Of a stretch of 64,000 nt of DNA, positions 53,792 to 60,458 are shown in pieces. Each line of letters starts with the position of its first letter. Within the stretch, counting starts at the first letter, position 1. The notes under the pieces are model-generated. The model was not told the origin of the DNA. It did no database searches and saw only the letters and a list, made by a program, of their open reading frames with translations. Position numbers and translations under genes: made by a program. The stretch spans positions 59,229 through 123,228 of the forward strand of contig NZ_MDAG01000021.1 in assembly GCF_002876705.1 (NCBI RefSeq), in the 5' to 3' direction. The DNA comes from Enterovibrio norvegicus_B (GTDB lineage: Bacteria; Pseudomonadota; Gammaproteobacteria; Enterobacterales; Vibrionaceae).

Positions 53792-54316
53792 CTAGTTTTT
53801 TGGAGAACCTCGCTTTCCTTTGCGCTTCACTTTTCGCTCACGAAAAGGCATCGCAATGGCGGCGAATTCCTTCATTGCACGGCGATACACGTCGCGCTTG
53901 AATGACACCACTTGCCTCACAGGGTACCAATAAGTCACCCAACGCCAACCGTCGAATTCTGGCGTACCCCCGCGTTGCATGTTCACCTTAGACTCGTCAC
54001 ATTCCAGTTTCAGCAAAAACCATTTCTGTTTTTGTCCGATACACACAGGCTTTGAATCCCAACGAACTAAACGTTTAGGCAACTTATAGCGTAGCCAATG
54101 TCGGCTTGTTGCCAGAATTCGGACATCCTTTTTAGTTAATCCGACTTCTTCGTATAACTCTCGAAACATGGCTTGTTCAGGGGTTTCTCCTTCATCAATG
54201 CCACCTTGTGGAAACTGCCAAGAGTGTTGTCCGTATCGACGAGCCCAGAGAACCTGACCGTGGCTATTACATATAACAATCCCTACATTGGGACGGTAGC
54301 CATCGCCATCTATCAC
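53792..54316 (-). CDS. rppH: RNA pyrophosphohydrolase RppH
   Basis: A 174-residue Nudix hydrolase that removes pyrophosphate from the 5' ends of mRNAs and so primes RNase E decay. The Nudix box spans residues 38-60 (G-G-I-D-E-G-E-T, then R-E-L-Y-E-E-V-G-L). The C-terminus is strongly basic. It precedes ptsP by 66 bp. The upstream gap contains DnaA-box-like sites. Confidence 0.97.
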   Translation of the reverse strand: MIDGDGYRPNVGIVICNSHGQVLWARRYGQHSWQFPQGGIDEGETPEQAMFRELYEEVGLTKKDVRILATSRHWLRYKLPKRLVRWDSKPVCIGQKQKWFLLKLECDESKVNMQRGGTPEFDGWRWVTYWYPVRQVVSFKRDVYRRAMKEFAAIAMPFRERKVKRKGKRGSPKN

Positions 54317-54936
54317 TGGACGACCTCAAATATAAATCTCTATTAACAGTGATTTTTTCATACTATGTGCACAGTGGTAAACAAACATTGCGTATGAAAC
54401 GCATTTTTTGGGGGCTTCAACCGCCTTCTGTGCTGAAAAGACATTAAACCTAGAGTTATAAACAGTTCGGTGAGACCAAGCGCACATTTATTCACGCTTT
54501 CTGTGGATAGATTTGTGTAGAAAGGACTTAAACATCTGTTTTCATTTTAATTCACCATGCTAACTGCGTTTTACACACCTAGAGAAATAAAACATAAAAC
54601 CAATAATTACAACAAGATAAAAGCAAGCCACAAGAGAATAGAAAGAAGATCGTGTCGGATAAAAACGGCAAGATCTTAAACTGGTTAAAGATCCACCAAA
54701 GCGAGAGTTACCCACACCACTTGTGCAATTTATCGCCTTAAACCTGCAAAACCTTCAAATTAAACCTAAAAAAACACTGTATAAGCATACATATTATCGT
54801 TCAGCACTAAATCGACACTTTTCGCTGTGGATAACTGCATTTAATGGGTAATCCCATATGATCATCTTCTCGACACTGGTTTTTTCTCAACGAGGCTGGT
54901 AGCGTGCTCAGCGAAGAATCTTGAACGGAATAGACC
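54317..54936. promoter_or_regulatory. rppH-mutH intergenic region with DnaA-box-like and GATC clusters
   Basis: A 620-bp AT-rich divergent region with no convincing gene. It holds a perfect DnaA box (TGTGGATAA, 54826-54834) and three one-mismatch boxes: TTATTCACG (54488-54496), TGTGGATAG (54502-54510) and TTACCCACA (54708-54716). GATC sites are at 54648, 54672, 54690 and 54860, three of them within 46 bp. The mutH and rppH promoters must lie here. Confidence 0.45.
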
Positions 54937-55623
54937 ATGATCCCTGCACCTACTTCTGAAAACGAATTGCTTGAGCGAGCAACAGCATTGGCTGGGTTTA
55001 CGCTTGGTGAATTGGCAGAGCAGTATGGTTTGGTCTGCCCTGCCGATCTTCGTCGGGAGAAAGGTTGGGTTGGTATGCTGCTCGAAACCTGCTTAGGCGC
55101 AACCGCAGGAAGCAAGCCGGAACAAGATTTTCAAGACTTGGGCATAGAGCTCAAATCGATCCCTATTAGCCACATAGGAAAACCACTTGAAACCACTTTT
55201 GTATGCGTAGCCCCGCTCACCAATGTGCATGGCCTAACATGGGAAAGTAGTCATATCCGCAATAAGCTTTCGAAAGTGCTGTGGATACCGGTAGAAGGTG
55301 AGCGTGAAATCCCCGTTTGCGAGCGACATGTTGGCATGCCACTGATATGGCAACCATCAGAAGAAGAAGAAGCGCAGCTAAAAGCGGACTGGGAAGAGTT
55401 GATGGAATTTATTGTCCTTGGAAAAGTGCATCAAATAACCGCGAAGCATGGTGAATATCTTCAATTGCGCCCTAAGGCAGCCAATAGCAAAGTCGTAACC
55501 GAAGCATATGGCGCAAACGGACAACCAATAAAAACGCTGCCAAGGGGGTTTTATCTCAGGAAGCAGTTTACAAGCAGGATACTGGCAGCACACTTCATGC
55601 TGCCAGAGGACGATGCCTTTTAA
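54937..55623 (+). CDS. mutH: DNA mismatch repair endonuclease MutH
   Basis: A 228-residue GATC-specific nicking endonuclease that cuts the unmethylated new strand when activated by MutS and MutL. The PD-(D/E)xK type active site is D-F-Q-D-L-G-I-E-L-K (D, E and K all present), and the preceding G-S-K-P-E-Q is conserved. Presence of MutH implies Dam methylation in this organism. The 3' end overlaps the convergent small gene by 4 bp. Confidence 0.97.
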   Translation: MIPAPTSENELLERATALAGFTLGELAEQYGLVCPADLRREKGWVGMLLETCLGATAGSKPEQDFQDLGIELKSIPISHIGKPLETTFVCVAPLTNVHGLTWESSHIRNKLSKVLWIPVEGEREIPVCERHVGMPLIWQPSEEEEAQLKADWEELMEFIVLGKVHQITAKHGEYLQLRPKAANSKVVTEAYGANGQPIKTLPRGFYLRKQFTSRILAAHFMLPEDDAF

Positions 55624-55919
55624 AGCGTGATTTCCATGTCTTCTTTGCATGATGTATCAGCAGGGCCAAACTCGTCATAAGGGTCAAGCAGCCTCAACGT
55701 CACTTTCTTTATCCCTATTTTTCGCAGCTTATCACTCACCTGCTCAATGCTATCGAAGTGCATCACTTCGTCATGCTTGTCATCTTTAAGGGGTTCAAGC
55801 TGATGCCTAACTTCCACTTCCACAATGTACTTAGCGCCACCCGCGTGTGCCACAACGTAACAATGAGGTACATTATCTGGGTGAGAAAGAATCCAGTTCT
55901 TCAATTGCTTTAATTTCAT
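55620..55919 (-). CDS. Conserved hypothetical protein, about 100 residues (possibly DUF6482-type)
   Basis: A 99-residue soluble protein with no signal peptide or membrane helix. It begins M-K-L-K-Q-L-K-N-W-I-L and has alternating hydrophobic and charged residues, including H-C-Y-V-V-A-H-A-G-G-A-K-Y-I-V-E-V-E, with an acidic end. It resembles small Vibrio proteins of the DUF6482 group as I remember them, but I cannot verify this and give no function. It is convergent with mutH, with a 4-bp tail overlap. Confidence 0.75.
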   Translation of the reverse strand: MKLKQLKNWILSHPDNVPHCYVVAHAGGAKYIVEVEVRHQLEPLKDDKHDEVMHFDSIEQVSDKLRKIGIKKVTLRLLDPYDEFGPADTSCKEDMEITL

Positions 55920-56245
55920 ATCGTTACCACATTGTTAACCATATGTTAACTATAGTGCATTTCATCGAAAAACAAACACTTCCCATGGTGAAAACAGACG
56001 TTAATTCACACCAGTTTCAAGAATTAAACACACTAAAGGTGAGGAGAGATCCTCTTCGATCCTGCAAAAATGGCGGCGTCCAAGGCTGCCTTGCTTTCAA
56101 CAGTCATAAAGGAGTTTGTACCTCCAACAAAATCTCCTAAGATGGAAGTGTTTGTCGTATTTCTTCGCCCAATATCGCCATTGGGCATGTCCTGTCTGTA
56201 ACGCATTGTTTTTCACTGACTACGCTCGCAATCCAAGGAGATCGG
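55920..56245. promoter_or_regulatory. Divergent region between the small protein gene and tas
   Basis: A 326-bp gap. Two GTTAAC motifs (55934-55939 and 55945-55950) are 5 bp apart, just upstream of the minus-strand gene. GAGGA/TCCTC at 56041-56054 is a small hairpin. AAGGAG precedes tas. I see no gene or terminator. Confidence 0.3.
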
Positions 56246-57280
56246 ATGCAATACCATACCCTTCCTCATACCAGCTTAGACGTCAGCAAGATCTGTTTAG
56301 GCACCATGACATATGGCCAACAAAACACGGAAGCTGAAGCGCACGAACAGCTCGCACTCGCCACCGATCTTGGCGTGAATTTTATTGATACCGCTGAAAT
56401 GTATGCCGTGCCGCCAACACCTGAAACCCAGGGATTAACCGAATCCTATATCGGCACTTGGTTAAAAAAATCAGGCCAGCGTGACAAACGCATCATTGCC
56501 ACCAAGGTTGCCGGACCACGCGGTGTTCCCTACATTCGCGAAAACATGTCATTGGATCGTCGTAACATTCGCCAAGCCGTTGAAGACAGCCTTGCCCGAT
56601 TACAGACCGACTATATCGATTTGTATCAAGTGCATTGGCCACAACGCCATGTGAACAGCTTTGGTCAGCTCAACTACCAGCATGAAGACGAAAATTCAGG
56701 GGTCAGCATCCTAGAAACGTTGGATGCCTTGACGGAACTCGTGCGCGAAGGAAAGATTCGATACATCGGTGTGTCCAATGAAACCCCTTGGGGTGTGATG
56801 AATTACTTAAAGTTGGCAGAAAAGCACAGCTTGAGCCGCATCGTCTCCATTCAAAATCCCTATAGCCTGTTAAACCGCAGTTTCGAAGTTGGTTTATCGG
56901 AAATCAGCCACCACGAAGGTGTCGAACTGCTAGCGTATTCGCCCCTTGCCTTTGGGGCATTAACGGGCAAATACCTCGATGGTGCTCGCCCAGATGGCGC
57001 TCGCTGCACGCGTTGGAGCCGCTTCAGCCGTTACTTCACCGAACAAGGTCAAGCAGCAACAAGAGCTTACGTGGATTTGGCCCATGAATACTCGTTGGAT
57101 CCGGCTCAAATGGCGCTGGCATTCGTGAATGGCAGATCGTTTGTTGGCAGCAACATCATCGGTGCCACCACGCTTGAGCAATTGAAAACCAACATTGAAT
57201 CGATAGATGTGCAACTACCCGAAGCACTGCTTACTCGCATTGAAGAGATTGGGGCGACGTATTCGAACCCCTGTCCATAG
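56246..57280 (+). CDS. tas: NADP(H)-dependent aldo-keto reductase Tas
   Basis: A 344-residue (alpha/beta)8-barrel oxidoreductase. The catalytic tetrad can be read: D and Y in F-I-D-T-A-E-M-Y-A, K in I-I-A-T-K-V-A-G, H in Y-Q-V-H-W-P-Q-R-H. The C-terminal N-I-I-G-A-T-T-L-E-Q-L-K-T-N binds the cofactor. E. coli Tas suppresses tyrosine auxotrophy under starvation, but the natural substrate is unclear. AAGGAG lies 6 bases before ATG 56246. tas beside mutH occurs in other vibrios. Confidence 0.95.
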   Translation: MQYHTLPHTSLDVSKICLGTMTYGQQNTEAEAHEQLALATDLGVNFIDTAEMYAVPPTPETQGLTESYIGTWLKKSGQRDKRIIATKVAGPRGVPYIRENMSLDRRNIRQAVEDSLARLQTDYIDLYQVHWPQRHVNSFGQLNYQHEDENSGVSILETLDALTELVREGKIRYIGVSNETPWGVMNYLKLAEKHSLSRIVSIQNPYSLLNRSFEVGLSEISHHEGVELLAYSPLAFGALTGKYLDGARPDGARCTRWSRFSRYFTEQGQAATRAYVDLAHEYSLDPAQMALAFVNGRSFVGSNIIGATTLEQLKTNIESIDVQLPEALLTRIEEIGATYSNPCP

Positions 57281-57310
57281 CCGCTCGCTTACATCACACC
57301 TCAACACAAA

Positions 57311-57331
57311 AAAGCGCCAACTGGCGCTTTT
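57311..57331 (+). terminator. tas terminator
   Basis: AAAGCGCC/GGCGCTTT stem with an AACT loop, followed by a T-rich stretch. Confidence 0.85.
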
Positions 57332-57360
57332 CTTTGGTTTATTGAATCTCAAAGCGAGAG

Positions 57361-57393
57361 ATGCGGGAACCTTTACACTCAAGGTTCCCGCAT
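57361..57393 (-). other. 13-bp perfect hairpin immediately 3' of the DUF1127-like gene
   Basis: ATGCGGGAACCTT (57361-57373) and AAGGTTCCCGCAT (57381-57393) enclose a 7-nt loop. It begins two bases after the stop codon of the minus-strand gene and has no U-tract. It could stabilise the mRNA 3' end or be processed. Confidence 0.7.
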
Positions 57394-57395
57394 CG

Positions 57396-57647
57396 TTACG
57401 TTGTTAAGTTCACCCTCAACCGACGACGGATACGCGCCACTTCACGAAGTGCCTTATATTGAGGTGCAACAGTGTGTCCAATGGACAGGCCGTCTTTTTC
57501 AAAGCCAATATCTTTCAGCATGTGCTCAGACAAAGGTTCGCCAATATATCGGATGCGTCGATGGGCTTTTCGCCAGGCTTTTTCCTCACGCTTGATATCA
57601 AGTTGAACGAATAAAGTGGCTATACGAAGGTATACAGATTGACTCAT
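57396..57647 (-). CDS. DUF1127-like small basic protein
   Basis: An 83-residue protein rich in Arg and Lys. The block L-S-E-H-M-L-K-D-I-G-F (about 39-49) matches the core of DUF1127 (YjiS-like) proteins, small factors linked in other bacteria to phosphate, phospholipid or RNA metabolism; the C-terminal tail is longer than usual. AGGAG lies six bases before the ATG but can be covered by a hairpin. Function unknown. Confidence 0.75.
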   Translation of the reverse strand: MSQSVYLRIATLFVQLDIKREEKAWRKAHRRIRYIGEPLSEHMLKDIGFEKDGLSIGHTVAPQYKALREVARIRRRLRVNLTT

Positions 57648-57653
57648 GATGGT

Positions 57654-57674
57654 CTCCTATTAAGGTTTAAGGAG
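57654..57674 (-). promoter_or_regulatory. Shine-Dalgarno-sequestering hairpin before the DUF1127-like gene
   Basis: In the transcript, CUCCU-UAA (57674-57667) pairs with UUA-AGGAG (57663-57661 and 57658-57654) with a 3-nt loop and a 2-nt bulge. AGGAG is the gene's ribosome-binding site. Upstream at 57725-57746 is a second hairpin (GGCCGC/GCGGCC). Confidence 0.45.
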
Positions 57675-57765
57675 GCCTTAGAGAATGTTACGGCAGGAAA
57701 AAGTGAAAAAGATCGTATCTTCAAGGCCGCAATCATTCCCGCGGCCCGATTTTACGGTGCGGAAA

Positions 57766-57843
57766 TTACTGTACAGGTTTTCGCATGTCCGCATGCGAAG
57801 AGACAGAACAATTCATGACAGATGTAAACGTATTTAAAGTCAT
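57766..57843 (-). CDS. Possible 25-residue small ORF upstream of the DUF1127-like gene
   Basis: ATG 57843 has a very strong Shine-Dalgarno, AAGGAGG (57856-57850), at a spacing of six bases. The product M-T-L-N-T-F-T-S-V-M-N-C-S-V-S-S-H-A-D-M shows no known motif; five more residues follow. An 8-bp hairpin (TTCGCATG/CATGCGAA, 57780-57799) lies inside it. It could be a leader peptide for the gene 119 bp downstream, or chance. The rest of the 57648-58203 gap shows only the two Shine-Dalgarno hairpins and AT-rich sequence. Confidence 0.35.
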   Translation of the reverse strand: MTLNTFTSVMNCSVSSHADMRKPVQ

Positions 57844-58172
57844 CGCTTGCCTCCTTAACCCTTTCATTTCAGTAAAATCGCGTTTGTAAATTCATTGTTA
57901 ATACTAATGATGCAGACCAATATATCAACGAGTTATTTGTTATAACGAAGAATTTAGCCGCATCCTCTTCTGTTTTGTTTCTGTACAAAACATAACCACG
58001 CCATGGCCAGCCATCTGCCTACCAATTAGTACATGACACTGTTTGTTATTTTGCTTCCACACTGAATGTAAGATGACCATAAAGACATACATTTAATGTG
58101 TTTGTCCGCTCTCCTTTACCACCTATCACTTTATCGGATAGTAAATAACTACAACCAATCTAATTAATAGAT

Positions 58173-58203
58173 ATTATTCTCCTCATCAACAGGAGAGAGA
58201 ATA
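58173..58203 (+). promoter_or_regulatory. RNA hairpin that hides the ribosome-binding site of the PACE gene
   Basis: ATTATTCTCCT (58173-58183) pairs with AGGAGA plus AATAAT (58191-58205, GAG bulged), 7-nt loop CATCAAC. The 3' arm includes the Shine-Dalgarno AGGAG and reaches into the ATG at 58204. The stem has 11 pairs, six of them A-U or weaker near the base. Confidence 0.6.
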
Positions 58204-58629
58204 ATGAGAACCGCCGCAGATCGTATTAGACACGCCATTGCATTCGAATTGATTGGACTGATCTTGATCATAGGGATCATGACACAGTTTGGCTTTGATG
58301 CCGCCCACACGGGTGTACTCGGTATTGCGTTTTCACTGTTAGCAACCGGTTGGAACTATATCTATAACGTATGGTTCGACAAGGCCATGCAGAAGTGGGC
58401 AGGCACAACAGAAAAGAAACAGAAACACCGCATCTTGCATGCACTGCTCTTTGAGTTGGGTTTACTGTGGGTGACCATTCCGGTAATAGCTTGGTGGCTA
58501 AACCTAAGCTTATGGAATGCCTTCCTGATGGATATTGGCCTTGTGCTCTTCTATCTGGTTTATGCCTATGTCTACAACTTGGCGTATGACAAACTGTTTC
58601 CAGTGAAAACGCCTCAAGCACACGCATAA
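58204..58629 (+). CDS. PACE-family multidrug (chlorhexidine-type) efflux transporter
   Basis: A 141-residue inner-membrane protein with four helices arranged as two similar halves (bacterial transmembrane pair domains). The functional glutamate of AceI, E15, is at exactly residue 15 here (H-A-I-A-F-E), and the second half has the parallel H-A-L-L-F-E. N-Y-I-Y-N-V-W-F-D and Y-V-Y-N-L-A-Y-D are paired motifs. Known members export biguanides, acriflavine or short polyamines; the natural substrate here is unknown. No LysR regulator is adjacent, unlike in Acinetobacter aceI. Translation is possibly controlled by the leader hairpin. Confidence 0.92.
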   Translation: MRTAADRIRHAIAFELIGLILIIGIMTQFGFDAAHTGVLGIAFSLLATGWNYIYNVWFDKAMQKWAGTTEKKQKHRILHALLFELGLLWVTIPVIAWWLNLSLWNAFLMDIGLVLFYLVYAYVYNLAYDKLFPVKTPQAHA

Positions 58630-58631
58630 AA

Positions 58632-58653
58632 AAACCGCCCTCGGGCGGCTTTT
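58632..58653 (+). terminator. PACE gene terminator (bidirectional with vpsR)
   Basis: CCGCCC/GGGCGG stem around a UC-rich minimal loop, preceded by an A-run and followed by CTTTTTG. Confidence 0.85.
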
Positions 58654-58722
58654 TGTTTTTGGCTTTTAGCCAATAGCATGCTGATGCATTACGCAGCAGA
58701 TTTCGATATTAAAATGCCTTAA

Positions 58723-60057
58723 TTAACGAAAACTACGCGGTGCAGGGATCAAGCTGTGTTTGTTCAACAGGCGATACATGGTCGCGCGAGAAACACCCAG
58801 CTCTTTCGCTGCCGCAGACACTTGACCGTTGTTGCTTTCAAGTACTGCTAGCAGTGCATCACGCTCTGATTCTTCACGGATCTTACGTAGGCTCTGCTTG
58901 TAATCGCCTTGACGCGGTAGATCCAAGTGCTCGGCTTCAATCACCAAGTTATCAGCAAGAAGCACTGCACGTTTCACTTGGTTGATCAATTCACGAACAT
59001 TACCTGGCCAGCTGTAGTTGACCAAAATTTTGTTAGCTTCTTCTGAGAAGGTGCGCGCTTGCGTGTTGTATTGACGTGCAAACTTGAGCAGGAAATGTTC
59101 AGCCAACTCAGGAATGTCTGCACCGCGCTCTTTCAATGAAGGCACAGAAATACGCAGAACATTCAAACGGTAGTAAAGATCTTCACGGAACAGACCTTCT
59201 GCAACCGCTTTCTCCAAATCCATGTGCGTTGCTGCAATCACGCGAACATCGATTTCTTTCGCGTATTTGTCATCATGAGATTCAACCGTTCCATCTTGAA
59301 GAAGGTGAAGCAAGTTCGCTTGAAGGTTAAGCGGCAAATCGCCGATTTCATCCAAGAACAAGGTACCTTGGTGTGCTTGCTGTACTTTCCCTTCTGTCGT
59401 GCCGTCACCAAACAATTCTGATGAAATCAGTTTTTCAGGTAACGCACTGCACTTCACAGAAACGAATGGGCCTTTAGCGCGTGTAGAAGCGTTGTGAATC
59501 GCCATACCTACAAGTTCTTTACCTGTACCACTTTCACCGTGAATGAGCACTGACACATCAGTAGGTGCCACACGACGAACTTGGTCACGCAGCTTTTTCA
59601 TCACAGAGGTTTTGCCAAGCAAACCCATGTCGCTGTGATCGCCAAGCTGAGGCCAAACATGACGCTCAAGTTTCAACATACCCAATTGGTGACCAATGGT
59701 GCTCATCAACTGGCTATCTGGAATTGGAGAAGTGAAGTAGTCGATACAAAAGCTGACAATGAACTGACAGATTGCATCGTTGTTGAGTTGATCTTCACGG
59801 ATAAGTGCCAACCAGCGAACTTGTTTGTTGCGGTTAACCAGTGAAGCGACACCGTTCAAGCTGAAATCATCGTGGCTAATGTCCACGATCCCAATGCAAG
59901 GACCAATGTCCTGAAGAAGTGCTTGTGCTGCTCTGAGGTCGTAACAACGGTGACAACGCCACCCTGCTTGCTCTAATGTTGCCAACCATGGTTCGTATGT
60001 TCCACCCACTACGACGAGTGAACTTGGAACTGCCTCAGATCTGAATTGCATACCCAT
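58723..60057 (-). CDS. vpsR: Atypical NtrC-family biofilm regulator VpsR
   Basis: A 444-residue protein, the same length as V. cholerae VpsR, the main c-di-GMP-dependent activator of Vibrio polysaccharide genes. A receiver-like domain (about 12-125) keeps the aspartate D59. An AAA+ domain has Walker A G-E-S-G-T-G-K-E (174-181) and Walker B G-T-L-F-L-D-E-I (231-238). A Fis-type HTH is at 412-434. The G-A-F-T-G-A sigma-54 contact loop is absent: E-L-F-G-D-G-T-T-E-G replaces it at 214-223. This agrees with VpsR acting at sigma-70 promoters. Gene order next to lysS fits V. cholerae. ATG 60057 preferred; 60051 possible. Confidence 0.93.
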   Translation of the reverse strand: MGMQFRSEAVPSSLVVVGGTYEPWLATLEQAGWRCHRCYDLRAAQALLQDIGPCIGIVDISHDDFSLNGVASLVNRNKQVRWLALIREDQLNNDAICQFIVSFCIDYFTSPIPDSQLMSTIGHQLGMLKLERHVWPQLGDHSDMGLLGKTSVMKKLRDQVRRVAPTDVSVLIHGESGTGKELVGMAIHNASTRAKGPFVSVKCSALPEKLISSELFGDGTTEGKVQQAHQGTLFLDEIGDLPLNLQANLLHLLQDGTVESHDDKYAKEIDVRVIAATHMDLEKAVAEGLFREDLYYRLNVLRISVPSLKERGADIPELAEHFLLKFARQYNTQARTFSEEANKILVNYSWPGNVRELINQVKRAVLLADNLVIEAEHLDLPRQGDYKQSLRKIREESERDALLAVLESNNGQVSAAAKELGVSRATMYRLLNKHSLIPAPRSFR

Positions 60058-60414
60058 AACGCCTGCCTTTAGTCATCCATTAACGACATGTGTTCAAAAT
60101 GTTGTGAGTATCATTATATTTTGTAAGACAAAGAGGTTTGTCTCATTGTGGATACAATGTAGATCTCAATTCTCCAGACTTCCCAAAATAGACACTTTTG
60201 CTGTTGCGATTCCTGACAGACGATCTTGGAAAAAACTTAAAAAAATAACTAAAAAACAGAAAGTTAAATTAAAAACCTTGCACCAAGATGACTATTCATC
60301 GCGACTCACAAACGCACACGTCTCAATTTAGAGAAAAATGAGCATCTCTCTAAAATTTCTTAGATCATAGACTATGACCCGTATTCTTGAGTGCATCAGG
60401 AGAAATAGAAATAA

Positions 60415-60442
60415 AAACCGCGTCATAGATCAGACGCGGTCT
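60415..60442 (-). terminator. Terminator of the amidohydrolase gene
   Basis: ACCGCGTC (60417-60424) and GACGCGGT (60433-60440), 8-nt loop, T-rich on the minus-strand 3' side. The rest of the 401-bp gap to vpsR (60058-60410) is AT-rich; it should contain the vpsR promoter but shows no other clear element. Confidence 0.85.
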
Positions 60443-60458
60443 TTTTTAATAGTAGGAT

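Noticed and set aside
54807..55115. Minus-strand 102-codon ORF over the start of mutH
   Set aside because: It overlaps the conserved mutH coding region and has no recognisable features or ribosome-binding site.
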